The translations under genes and the position numbers were made by a program. Shown one piece after another: positions 8,376 to 15,463 of a stretch of 64,000 bases of DNA (positions within the stretch are counted from its first letter, which is position 1; every line of letters starts with the position of its first letter). A model generated the notes under the pieces. That model saw only the letters and a program-made list of their open reading frames with translations, had not been told where the DNA came from and did not search any database. The DNA is from Acidimicrobiales bacterium (GTDB lineage: Bacteria > Actinomycetota > Acidimicrobiia > Acidimicrobiales > Poriferisodalaceae), in contig JAAZYR010000002.1 of NCBI GenBank assembly GCA_014239555.1, positions 222,357 through 286,356 of the forward strand, read 5' to 3'.

Positions 8376-8400
8376 GGGGCGCCCTCCAATCGGGCGCCCC
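8376..8400 (-). terminator. Perfect 9-bp GC-rich hairpin after the GrdB-like gene
   Basis: GGGGCGCCC and GGGCGCCCC are exact complements around a 7-base loop, 21 bases downstream of the GrdB-like stop codon on the minus strand. No U-run follows, so it may act as a factor-assisted terminator, an mRNA 3'-end stabiliser or an attenuator before the hydrolase gene. The pairing is read directly; the role is inferred. Confidence 0.55.
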
Positions 8401-8421
8401 GTTCACCTTTTGCCACGCGCG

Positions 8422-9318
8422 TCAGCCCCTACCCGCACCATCAGCTTTGGCATTCGCTTGGGCGGCGCGCCGTTGATCTCCCGCAGATGCGAGAGCAGTC
8501 CTGTTCGAGTCGTCAACTTTCATGAAGTGCTGCCGCCAACCATCATTGGACTCGGCATCCCATACAAAAGGTGTCTGCGTTGTGGTTCGGGGCTGCCAGG
8601 CACGCTCGAGGAGGTCTAAGGCCATTCCAGTGACGGTTGTCTGCATCTCGACGTCTCCGGGCTTACCGGCTGGATTTCCTAGGGGAAAGTCGGAGAACAC
8701 AAAGCGACTTACACCGCACTCTTCGACTATGTCTCTTGCACTACCGACCACCACGGTAGGGAGACCGGCTTCTTCAAGATGGCGGGCGACCAGACTCACG
8801 GTCTGGTGACAAACAGGTCAGAGTGGGACAAGGACAACGGCGTCAAGCTCGTCTTGTCTGGCAAATTCAAGTATTTGCGGTGCGTCCCTACGGCTGGTTC
8901 GTCTGTGACTGTAATCAGTAGGCACGCCATAGAACCGGTCGGCGAGTGAACCGATTCTGCCTCGGGCGGCAAATTCCCTCAGACGATTGATAGGCAGGTA
9001 GGTGTCCAAGTCGTCAGTGTGTGTGTTGTCTTTATCCCAGAAGAGGTCTTTGTTGTAGAGGCCTCCCAATGCATCATCGCAACGTGCCGCGTAGGGCTCT
9101 TTTGTTCCACCACCTGCTACAGCTACCTTCCGCTCAAAAAACGATGTAGTGACGAGTCCGATCCGAGACTCAGCTAACGGTTTTTCAAGCGCCGCAAACG
9201 GCACCTCCTGATGGTATGCCCATTGATATGCCTGCGGGTAACCCTGGGCTCCGTAATAGCCACGCGATTTATCGATGTAGCTGACGTGCGAACGATGGGT
9301 GCGACGATCGTCTGCCAT
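8422..9318 (-). CDS. GrdB/PrdB-like reductase-family selenoprotein with in-frame UGA (Sec167)
   Basis: The frame runs from ATG 9318 through an in-frame TGA at 8818-8820 to the stop at 8422, giving 298 residues if the TGA is read as selenocysteine. Before the TGA: VSYIDKSRGYYGAQGY, ESRIGLVTTSFFER (~50-63), DELDAVVLVPL. After it: Pro-Val-Cys-His-Gln, then VARHLEEAGLPTVVVGSARD and RFVFSDFPLGNPAGKPGD. Both halves belong together as the glycine/sarcosine/betaine/D-proline reductase component B-related family. The TGA falls where relatives carry the first Cys of CxxC, giving UxxC (Sec167, Cys170). A 7-bp stem-loop just downstream fits a bacterial SECIS. Strong SD (GGGGAGGGAG) 4 bases before the ATG, and TACCAT -10 box at 9352-9357. 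No GrdA/GrdC/GrdD genes are nearby, so substrate and partner are unknown; a pseudogene is the alternative. Confidence 0.8.
8789..8807 (-). promoter_or_regulatory. Candidate bacterial SECIS element of the GrdB-like gene
   Basis: On the mRNA, ACCAGAC and GUCUGGU form a perfect 7-bp stem capped by the 5-base loop CGUGA. The loop begins 18 bases after the UGA and has G as its second base followed by U, which agrees with the known bacterial SECIS rules (apical loop about 16-37 bases after UGA, a G among its first two loop bases). Folded by hand; a covariance or folding program was not available. Confidence 0.72.
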
Positions 9319-9351
9319 CGAACTCCCTCCCCTTAATAAAGCAACATCCTG

Positions 9352-9357
9352 ATGGTA
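9352..9357 (-). promoter_or_regulatory. -10 box (TACCAT) for the GrdB-like gene
   Basis: TACCAT fits TAnnnT and would start transcription about 27 bases before ATG 9318, leaving room for the strong AGGGGAGGGAG ribosome-binding site. Inferred from spacing. Confidence 0.4.
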
Positions 9358-9392
9358 GGCGGAGAATGGGGGGAAGCGCCTAATTAGCGAAC

Positions 9393-9398
9393 TACGGT
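9393..9398 (+). promoter_or_regulatory. -10 box (TACGGT) for the MaoC-like gene
   Basis: TACGGT within CGAACTACGGTC, a 12-mer also found upstream of the SDR gene at 13439. The predicted start of transcription is about 20 bases before ATG 9427, and an SD (GGAGG, 9417-9421) follows. Confidence 0.45.
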
Positions 9399-9426
9399 CA
9401 CCAGAAGTAACACAATGGAGGATTCG

Positions 9427-9906
9427 ATGATTGGCGACCTACCACCGAGGCCACACCGTGGATGGACTTTTAGCGAGGTTCCCATCGGAAAGCGTTGGAG
9501 CACTTCAAGGCGCACTGTGACAGAAACGGATCTCGTTGTTTATGCCACACAGTTCGGTTTCGTTGAAGGTTTGTTTCTGGACGCAACAGGTTCAGAACGT
9601 GCTGGGTACTCGGGGCGTCTTGTTCCTGGAAGTTTGGTGATGTCGATAGCGGAAGGCTTGATCATCAGCGGAGGAGCTATTGCCGGGACGGGCATGGCTT
9701 ATTTAGGTGCAGATGTGCAAGTTAAAGGACCGACTTTCGTTAATGACACCCTCCAAGTCGTGGCCGAAGTGACCGCGGCAAGGCTGACCTCAAAACAAGA
9801 TCGAGGAATTGTGACCACTCGCAACGAGGTGTTCAATCAGGACGGCAAAATAGTAATGGTGTACACCCCGACTCGAATGGTCCGAACAGAACACGTTGAC
9901 GACTAG
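9427..9906 (+). CDS. MaoC-family hot-dog dehydratase
   Basis: 159 residues. The sequence shows the MaoC/FAS1-like hot-dog pattern: GWTFSEVPIGKRWSTSRRTVTETDLVVYA (ends GWTF and VVYA), a GYSGRLVPGSLVMSIAEGL segment that matches the family's 'G..v.hG.l..sl..gl' active-site helix (~63-81), and VKGPTFVNDTLQVVAEV, the second conserved strand. Such enzymes hydrate 2-enoyl-CoA esters or act as mesaconyl/methylmalyl-CoA dehydratases; the hydratase Asp/His pair is replaced here (TDLVVYA and RLVPGS), so the reaction is uncertain. ATG 9427 is chosen over 9415 because GGAGG lies 5 bases before it. It precedes an acyl-CoA dehydrogenase and a CoA-transferase on the same strand, which fits an acyl-CoA pathway. 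Confidence 0.82.
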   Translation: MIGDLPPRPHRGWTFSEVPIGKRWSTSRRTVTETDLVVYATQFGFVEGLFLDATGSERAGYSGRLVPGSLVMSIAEGLIISGGAIAGTGMAYLGADVQVKGPTFVNDTLQVVAEVTAARLTSKQDRGIVTTRNEVFNQDGKIVMVYTPTRMVRTEHVDD

Positions 9907-10015
9907 GCGGAACGGAGGACCGGTGGCTATTTAGTAACCCCTTTCAGTCATCGTCCATTTCACGAGGATTGTTCGACTTCCGCCATCGAGCAGGATTAGA
10001 GATCGCCGACAGCGC

Positions 10016-10021
10016 TACCCT
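10016..10021 (+). promoter_or_regulatory. -10 box (TACCCT) of a leaderless promoter for the acyl-CoA dehydrogenase
   Basis: TACCCT is followed by exactly 6 bases and then the GTG start at 10028; there is no SD. This matches the leaderless pattern seen at several other genes in the window. Confidence 0.45.
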
Positions 10022-10027
10022 CCACAC

Positions 10028-11176
10028 GTGGAATCAGATGACAACGCAGCTCTAAACGATGGTGACGTTGAAGCTGTTCAGCGCGCTCAAGCTTGGGCGA
10101 AAGACTTTGTTGCACCCAGAGCTGAGACATGGGAAACCGAACGCCGGTTCGCAAGGGAAGCACTCGACAGCGCCGGCCAGAACCGACTTACCGGACTACT
10201 GGTGCCATCTGATGATGGCGGGGAAGACATCAGTGTTCTTGGGCTAGCACGCGTGTTGGAGGAAATAGCCGCCGTTGACTTCTCTATTGCTTTCTCTTTG
10301 GTTTGCCACAACAACTTGGCTGGAGCGGTAGGACGTCAACCTAAAGGGGCGCTCCGCGAACGCTTTCTACCGGGGCTCGTGGACGGCAGTTTGGTTGGCG
10401 CATTTTTGTTGACCGAGCCTGACGTGGGGTCTGACGCGGCCGCAATAGCTGTAGCTGCAACCAACGACGGGGATGAATGGCTCCTCAATGGTGAAAAGGC
10501 ATGGGTCACTAATGGCACGGACGCCGATGTGCTGTCCGTTTACGCCCAGACGGATTCCTCGCTCGGCCACCGAGGCATTGCTACCTTCTTGATTGACGCC
10601 AACTCTCCCGGAGTGACTAAGACACCGGGTTATGAGTTGTTAGGTGGTCATGGGTTGGGTGCTAACAGCATTCTTTTTAATAACTGTCGGGTGTCAGCAG
10701 AGTCAATATTTCAGCCTGTCGGACAGGGTTTTCGTGCCGCTATGGAGGGAATCGACTTGGCACGGGTATTAGTCGGAGCGATGTGTTGTGGAATGCTTCG
10801 AACCGCACTCACGACCGCCTCAAATTACGTTCGTGGTCGCCTTGCCTTTGGTAGCCGGCTAGCTGATTTACAGAGTGTCCGTTTCAGGCTGGCAGACGTG
10901 GCTACCGACCTTGAAGCATCACGCCTTCTCACCTATCGCGCCGCTCTGACTTTGCAGGAAGGTGGCACCGCAGCGGTAGAAGCGGCGCATGCAAAAAAAT
11001 TCTCGACACGTGCGACTGAGAACGGAATTGCTTCATGCATGCAGGTGATGGGAGCAAACGGAGCGAAGAGAGACCATCCACTCCCCCGCCATCTCGCCGC
11101 GGCTCGACTGACCCATTACGTAGACGGCGCTACTGAGATCCAAGACGTCGTGATCAGTCGCTCCTTACTTGACTGA
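10028..11176 (+). CDS. Acyl-CoA dehydrogenase
   Basis: 382 residues, the usual ACAD length. Seen: the FAD/substrate motif LLTEPDVGSDAAAI (~125-138), WLLNGEKAWVTNGTDADVLSVYAQTD (starts WLLNGEK, ~153), a middle beta domain, LADLQSVRFRLADVATDLEASRL (ends LADLQ and EASRL, ~277) and a C-terminal CMQVMGANGAKRDHPLPR. The catalytic-base segment near the end reads HYVDGATEIQ, with Asp366 where classical short/medium-chain enzymes have Glu in 'YEGT.eIq'. Asp is used by some ACAD branches. It oxidises an acyl-CoA to 2-enoyl-CoA with electrons to ETF; chain preference unknown. GTG start, apparently leaderless. It is followed 17 bases later by a CoA-transferase/hydrolase, a likely operon. Confidence 0.9.
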   Translation: MESDDNAALNDGDVEAVQRAQAWAKDFVAPRAETWETERRFAREALDSAGQNRLTGLLVPSDDGGEDISVLGLARVLEEIAAVDFSIAFSLVCHNNLAGAVGRQPKGALRERFLPGLVDGSLVGAFLLTEPDVGSDAAAIAVAATNDGDEWLLNGEKAWVTNGTDADVLSVYAQTDSSLGHRGIATFLIDANSPGVTKTPGYELLGGHGLGANSILFNNCRVSAESIFQPVGQGFRAAMEGIDLARVLVGAMCCGMLRTALTTASNYVRGRLAFGSRLADLQSVRFRLADVATDLEASRLLTYRAALTLQEGGTAAVEAAHAKKFSTRATENGIASCMQVMGANGAKRDHPLPRHLAAARLTHYVDGATEIQDVVISRSLLD

Positions 11177-11193
11177 AATCGTCAGGAGTTGTT

Positions 11194-12459
11194 ATGAGAG
11201 CTAAGCGTGAAGGTAAATCCGTCAGCATTGACGAGGCTGTTAGCGCGATTCCGGATCACGGCCGGGTATTTGTCGCCCAGGGTTCAGGGTGCCCATACGG
11301 GTTGCTAGTTGGAATAGATGACCGGCGTGACACGTTCGAGAGTCTTGAGTTTGTTTCTGCGTTCTTGTTGCAACGGCCTGCACCCATAGACCATCTTGGT
11401 CAGCCATTTCGATGGTTAACGCTGCAACCCACCGGCGCGATTCGCGATGTTCTTGATCACTCCGAATTCGGGATTGTTCCAGGCCGGTATTCCGATCTCG
11501 ATGGAATTTGCGCACCCGGCGGACCATTGGCGGCGGATGTCGTGGTTTGTCAGGTCAGTCCCCCAAACCAGAGCGGCGACTGCAGTTTGGGTACTGGAGT
11601 GGGGGGTCATGTGTCGCTGCTTGCAGAGACACCATTGGTGATCGGTCAGATCAACTCGCAGATGCCTTATGTCCACGGAGACGGAGAGTGTCGCATTGAA
11701 AACTTCGACTTCCTCGTCGAAATTGACGAACCTTTGTCCGAACTTCAGCCCGCAATTATTGACCCGACCTCAGAGGCCATCGCTCAGCATGTAAGCCCTT
11801 TTATACCGGATGGTTCCACTCTTCAGTTTGGTATTGGCGCAGTGCCAGATGCCGTTCTATCCAGCTTGCGAACTCGCAAAAACCTGGGACTGCATGGGGG
11901 AATGATTAATGATGCTTGCGTCGAGCTTGTCGAGTGCGGTGCTATCGACAACCTTCACAAGGGATGTGATGAAGGCGTTTCGGTAGCAGCAGAAATTATG
12001 GGAACGAGGCGACTCTACGACTGGGTAGATCACAATGCGACAGTTCGATTGGCACGTGGCGCTTACACCCACGGAATTCCCGGAATGGCGTCGATCCGAA
12101 ATTTTGTGGCATTGCAATCCACTGTTGAAATGGCTTTGGACGGTGCCGTCAATAGTGAGTTTGTTAACGGCCGTTTTATCTCAGGGCCAGGCGGTGCGCC
12201 TGATTTCGCTTTTGGCGCTTCTATCGCAACGGGGGGCAGGTCGATAATGGCTATGCCGTCTACTGCCGCGAACGGTGCCGTTTCAAGAATCGTTCGTCGT
12301 TTGGCAGACGACGCGCCGACGACTTTGCCTAGCTACCTTGCCGATGTTGTGGTGACCGAATACGGGGCGGTCGAATTGAGGGGGAAAACGCTCGCGGAAC
12401 GAGCAGACCTTCTCTCAAGTATCGCTCACCCCGATCACCGCAGTTCCCTCAACCAGTAG
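11194..12459 (+). CDS. Acetyl-CoA hydrolase/transferase (4-hydroxybutyrate CoA-transferase-like)
   Basis: 421 residues, family I CoA-transferase of the acetyl-CoA hydrolase/4-hydroxybutyrate CoA-transferase type. Seen: SVSIDEAVSAIPDHGRVFVAQG at the N-terminus (starts SVSIDE), VSPPNQSGDCSLGTGVGG (~127-144), the conserved LQFGIGAVPDAVLSSL (~209-224), GLHGGMINDACVELVE (~231) and GPGGAPDFAFGASIATGG (~329), then VTEYGAVELRGKTLAERA (~387) near the C-terminus. These enzymes move CoA between acetyl-CoA and a carboxylic acid through a glutamyl-CoA intermediate. SD CAGGAG is 7 bases before the ATG. Placed right behind an acyl-CoA dehydrogenase, it probably activates or releases the same acid. Confidence 0.88.
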   Translation: MRAKREGKSVSIDEAVSAIPDHGRVFVAQGSGCPYGLLVGIDDRRDTFESLEFVSAFLLQRPAPIDHLGQPFRWLTLQPTGAIRDVLDHSEFGIVPGRYSDLDGICAPGGPLAADVVVCQVSPPNQSGDCSLGTGVGGHVSLLAETPLVIGQINSQMPYVHGDGECRIENFDFLVEIDEPLSELQPAIIDPTSEAIAQHVSPFIPDGSTLQFGIGAVPDAVLSSLRTRKNLGLHGGMINDACVELVECGAIDNLHKGCDEGVSVAAEIMGTRRLYDWVDHNATVRLARGAYTHGIPGMASIRNFVALQSTVEMALDGAVNSEFVNGRFISGPGGAPDFAFGASIATGGRSIMAMPSTAANGAVSRIVRRLADDAPTTLPSYLADVVVTEYGAVELRGKTLAERADLLSSIAHPDHRSSLNQ

Positions 12460-12493
12460 ATGTCTACGGGGAAACTCGTGTTCTCTTCACTGT

Positions 12494-13360
12494 CTACAAC
12501 CGTCTAAAAGTTGCTGTCTGGCCGCTAGTACCGAATGCCATACCGCTCATTCGATGCAGGTTTCGAGAGTTATGGAGACGACCTACTAGACGAGGTCCGT
12601 TTGCTAAGAGCCCTCCATCCACAATGTGTTCTTGGCCGGTCACAAATACTGAATCGTCTCCTGCAAGGAATAATGCCATCCCTGCGATATCGGACCCTTC
12701 TCCGCGTTTACCTAAGGGCTGAATATCGGCAATAACTTCCTCGGCCTGTTCTTCATTTCCGCTGTGCATGAGGGGCGTGAAGATAACTCCGGGACATATT
12801 GCGTTTACCCGAATGTTGTGCGCCGCTAGCTCGACTGCTGTGGTTTTGGACAGATTCACCACGGCTGCCTTCGCTGCTGAGTAGGCCTGAGGTCCCGCTC
12901 CGCCTCCCATGCCCGCGATTGATGCTGTGTTAATTATCGATCCACCGTCGCCTTGGTTGATCATGATTCGAGCCGCGTGTTTGACGCCGAGAAATACCGA
13001 GCGGACAAGGATATGGAACGTCGTGTCCCAATCGTCAACATCAAGTTCAGTTATCGGACCGAACGCCCCCCCGATGCCTGCGTTGTTAAATACGATGTCA
13101 AGGCGTCCGAATGCATCAACGGCCATCTCGGTCATAGCTGCGACATCATCTTCTATTGAAACGTCTGTCGTAGTGAAACGGACTCGGTCTCCGTGGCCTG
13201 CGGCGTTGAAGGTCTCTAACGCGTTACGTCCGTTATCAGCATTTAGATCGCCAATAATGACCGAAGCGCCTTCGTCAAGGAATCTTTGGACGGTGGCTAA
13301 ACCCATCCCGCTCGCTCCCCCTGTGACAATTGCGACCTTCGATTCAAGTGTTCCGCTCAT
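12494..13360 (-). CDS. SDR-family NAD(P)-dependent oxidoreductase
   Basis: 288 residues of a classical short-chain dehydrogenase. Seen: SKVAIVTGGASGMGLATVQR (TGxxxGxG cofactor motif, ~8-27), IGDLNADN acidic end of beta2 that predicts NAD, NNAGIGG (~86), catalytic Ser in IINTASIAGMGG and YSAAKAA with Tyr and Lys (~159-163), and the NAICPGVIFTPL exit. A tail of about 35 residues beyond the usual IVDGGLLAN end (RLVGRLHNSRNLHRMSGMA and on) is unusual. SD (GGAAGG) 8 bases before ATG 13360; a longer start at 13387 lacks one. It is divergent from another SDR gene at 13439. Substrate unknown. Confidence 0.88.
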   Translation of the reverse strand: MSGTLESKVAIVTGGASGMGLATVQRFLDEGASVIIGDLNADNGRNALETFNAAGHGDRVRFTTTDVSIEDDVAAMTEMAVDAFGRLDIVFNNAGIGGAFGPITELDVDDWDTTFHILVRSVFLGVKHAARIMINQGDGGSIINTASIAGMGGGAGPQAYSAAKAAVVNLSKTTAVELAAHNIRVNAICPGVIFTPLMHSGNEEQAEEVIADIQPLGKRGEGSDIAGMALFLAGDDSVFVTGQEHIVDGGLLANGPRLVGRLHNSRNLHRMSGMAFGTSGQTATFRRL

Positions 13361-13426
13361 CGCTTTTCCTTCCCTCTGGACCTGCATTGTCGCCCAATCG
13401 CGGGGGTTTGTGCTCGTTGACCGAAC

Positions 13427-13432
13427 TACGGT
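13427..13432 (+). promoter_or_regulatory. -10 box (TACGGT) of a leaderless promoter for the SDR at 13439
   Basis: TACGGT, 6 bases, ATG 13439, with no SD. It sits inside a small inverted repeat, GACCG-AACTA-CGGTC (13419-13433), which could serve as an operator overlapping the promoter. Confidence 0.48.
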
Positions 13433-13438
13433 CCGGTT

Positions 13439-14206
13439 ATGGACCTTGAACTGAGAGATAAAAGAGTCGTAATTACGGGCGGCTCCAGGGGCATTGGGTT
13501 GGGTTGCGCAATCGCTTTAGCCCGTGAGGGTTGCCATGTTCAGTTGGCAGCCCGGAACGAGGAAACGCTTCGAGATGCCAAAGCTTTCATTCTTGAGGCA
13601 GCCGGAACCGTTGACGTATTGACACATTCAGTCGATCTTTCAGCGAGCGAAGATCAAAGAGCCTTAGTTGACGCCGCTGGTGAAGTCGACATTTGGATTA
13701 ACAACGCCGGTGCAATCCCAGCCGGTGACATCTCGACAATTAACGAACGTCGATGGCGAGAAGCGTGGGATCTGAAAGTTTTCGGATACATCAATCTCTG
13801 TCGAGAGGTGTACGCCGCTATGGAGGCACGTGGAAGTGGGGTCATATTAAACGTGATTGGCGCCGCTGCAGTTCGACCTCAGCCTTCCTATATCGCAGGG
13901 GCGGTTGGGAACAGCGGACTCGTGGGACTCACGGCGGCGCTCGGGAGTCGTAGCGTTCAAAAGGGCGTGCGGGTACTAGCTGTTAACCCTGGTTTAATTG
14001 TGACCGATCGCATGGGAGATATTTTGCGACGCGAGGCTATTGATCAATTAGGTGACGAAGATCGCTGGGAGGAACTCATTCCAGATGACCCAGCGCCTGG
14101 CACAGTGGAACAATGCGCTGATGTGATCGCGTTTCTGGCGTCACCCCGGGCTAGCCATATCAGCGGCACCACTTTGACAGTTGACGGAGGTGCCTCAGCC
14201 CGCTGA
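13439..14206 (+). CDS. SDR-family protein lacking the catalytic lysine
   Basis: 255 residues of the SDR fold. Seen: RVVITGGSRGIGLGCAIALA (cofactor motif, ~9-28), LAARNEETL with an arginine after beta2 that suggests NADP, INNAGAIPAG (~86), NVIGAAAVRPQPSYIAGAV around the active site and AVNPGLIVTDRMGDIL, with a normal LTVDGG end. The active-site tyrosine is Tyr151, but the position four residues later, normally Lys, is Ala155, and the upstream Ser is shifted to a GAAA context. A subset of SDRs with a YIAG pattern shares this loss. It may use a different mechanism or only bind cofactor. It appears leaderless and is followed by an amidohydrolase on the same strand. Confidence 0.85.
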   Translation: MDLELRDKRVVITGGSRGIGLGCAIALAREGCHVQLAARNEETLRDAKAFILEAAGTVDVLTHSVDLSASEDQRALVDAAGEVDIWINNAGAIPAGDISTINERRWREAWDLKVFGYINLCREVYAAMEARGSGVILNVIGAAAVRPQPSYIAGAVGNSGLVGLTAALGSRSVQKGVRVLAVNPGLIVTDRMGDILRREAIDQLGDEDRWEELIPDDPAPGTVEQCADVIAFLASPRASHISGTTLTVDGGASAR

Positions 14207-14210
14207 GGCA
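14191..14210 (+). terminator. Perfect 8-bp hairpin spanning the SDR stop codon
   Basis: TGCCTCAG and CTGAGGCA pair exactly around the loop CCCG; the TGA stop (14204-14206) is inside the 3' arm. No U-run follows. A second inverted repeat (ATCTCTC ... GAGAGAT, 14210-14236) follows at once, just before the SD of the next gene. It may be a weak terminator or an mRNA processing/stability element between the SDR and amidohydrolase genes. Confidence 0.45.
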
Positions 14211-14249
14211 TCTCTCTGAAAGAATGACCGAGAGATACAGGAGGCGATG

Positions 14250-15452
14250 ATGGCGACGACAATTCAACGTGAGGGACTGCCCCGTCGAGAGATGCATGAA
14301 GTTCACCGGGTTGAGCACGAGGGTGCCGTCGACGCCGACGGTCACATCCTTGAGCCTCCTGACTTGTGGGACGAATATTTGGAATCAAAATTCAAGGATC
14401 GGGCTCTCCGAATCCGCGTTGACGAGAACGGTCTAGAGGAATTGGAGATCGGTGGGCAGCGGAGCACTATGAGTCGAAGAGGCTTTCCTGCGACCTTGGG
14501 GGCCATGGGCGCTGCTGATCTGGCAGACATTCAACGCAACCCTGATCGTACCTATCTACACGAAGCTCCTTTCGGCTCTATGGATCCAACGCAACGTCTT
14601 CATGTTCTTGACGCGGAAAATCTTGACGCAGCGATTATTTACACGACAGTTGGTTTGCTTTGGGAGGCGGAGTTAGAGGATCCAGAACTGAGCCAGGCCT
14701 ACACGCGTGCGTACAACCGGTGGGTGGTCGATTTTTGTCGTGACAGTGGAAATAGGCTCATCCCAACTGCACATCTTTCTTTAAGCGATCCTGCCGCTGC
14801 TGCCGCTGAACTTCGAAGGGCCGTCGATGATGGCGCCAAGGGCTGTTATGTGGCTCCGTTTACTCATGGAGCGATCCCGCTGGGTCATCCTGATAATGAC
14901 GTTGTATTTGCGACAGCGCAGGAACTGGGTGTTCCTTTCGCGATACATCCGACGTTTGAACCTCAGTGGACCAAGGGCGCAAGAATGGGCACCTGGGAAC
15001 ATGTCAAACAGCTCCGACTCACCGCCTCGGTAACTGCGTCGGATGGTGTGCGCCACCAGTTCACCACCATGTTTGACTATGGAGTCTTTGACAAGTTCCC
15101 AGAACTAAAGGTTTTGGTACTCGAATCTGGAGGTGGTTGGATCGGTTATTGGCTGGATCGGATCGATGCTGTCTACGCCCACACCTTCGTGGGGTCGAGA
15201 GTTCCCCTCGAAATGAAACCCAGCGAGTACTTCATGCGGCAGGTCTGGATCAGTTGTGATCCCGACGAACGGACCATCCCGTCGCTCGCTGAGCGATTCG
15301 GTTATGACCGATTTTTATGGGCATCAGATTTTCCTCATGCCGATCACACACCGGAATACGTTCATGATTTGAATGATTTAGTAGCGATGTTTCCAGCCGA
15401 GCACCGGCGCGCGTTTATCGGTGATAACGCCCGAAACTTATTCGGAATTTAG
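14250..15452 (+). CDS. Amidohydrolase_2 family metal-dependent hydrolase/decarboxylase
   Basis: 400 residues, TIM-barrel amidohydrolase_2 (ACMSD-like) family. Seen: VDADGHILEPPDLWDEYLE at about 26-44 (in place of the canonical DxHxH, His after Gly with Glu following), LDAENLDAAIIYTTVGLLWE (~112-131), GVPFAIHPTFEP (~228), LKVLVLESGGGWIGYWLDRID (~284) and the closing FLWASDFPHADHTPE with the catalytic Asp (~353). Members act as decarboxylases, hydratases or hydrolases on aromatic and acyl-derived acids; the substrate is unknown. AGGAGG (14239-14244) is 5 bases before ATG 14250 and only 2 before ATG 14247, so the second ATG is chosen. A paralogue lies at 26842. Confidence 0.87.
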   Translation: MATTIQREGLPRREMHEVHRVEHEGAVDADGHILEPPDLWDEYLESKFKDRALRIRVDENGLEELEIGGQRSTMSRRGFPATLGAMGAADLADIQRNPDRTYLHEAPFGSMDPTQRLHVLDAENLDAAIIYTTVGLLWEAELEDPELSQAYTRAYNRWVVDFCRDSGNRLIPTAHLSLSDPAAAAAELRRAVDDGAKGCYVAPFTHGAIPLGHPDNDVVFATAQELGVPFAIHPTFEPQWTKGARMGTWEHVKQLRLTASVTASDGVRHQFTTMFDYGVFDKFPELKVLVLESGGGWIGYWLDRIDAVYAHTFVGSRVPLEMKPSEYFMRQVWISCDPDERTIPSLAERFGYDRFLWASDFPHADHTPEYVHDLNDLVAMFPAEHRRAFIGDNARNLFGI

Positions 15453-15463
15453 AATCGGCCAGG

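Noticed and set aside
8818..8820. TGA as an ordinary stop, giving two separate short genes (8818-9318 and 8422-8799)
   Set aside because: Both parts belong to one family in the same frame, no start signal exists for the second part, and the TGA is the U of a UxxC motif followed by a SECIS-like stem-loop.
12909..13454. Plus-strand open frame of about 180 codons
   Set aside because: It is the antisense of the SDR gene at 12494-13360, contains no recognisable motif, and shares only codon-position symmetry with that gene.
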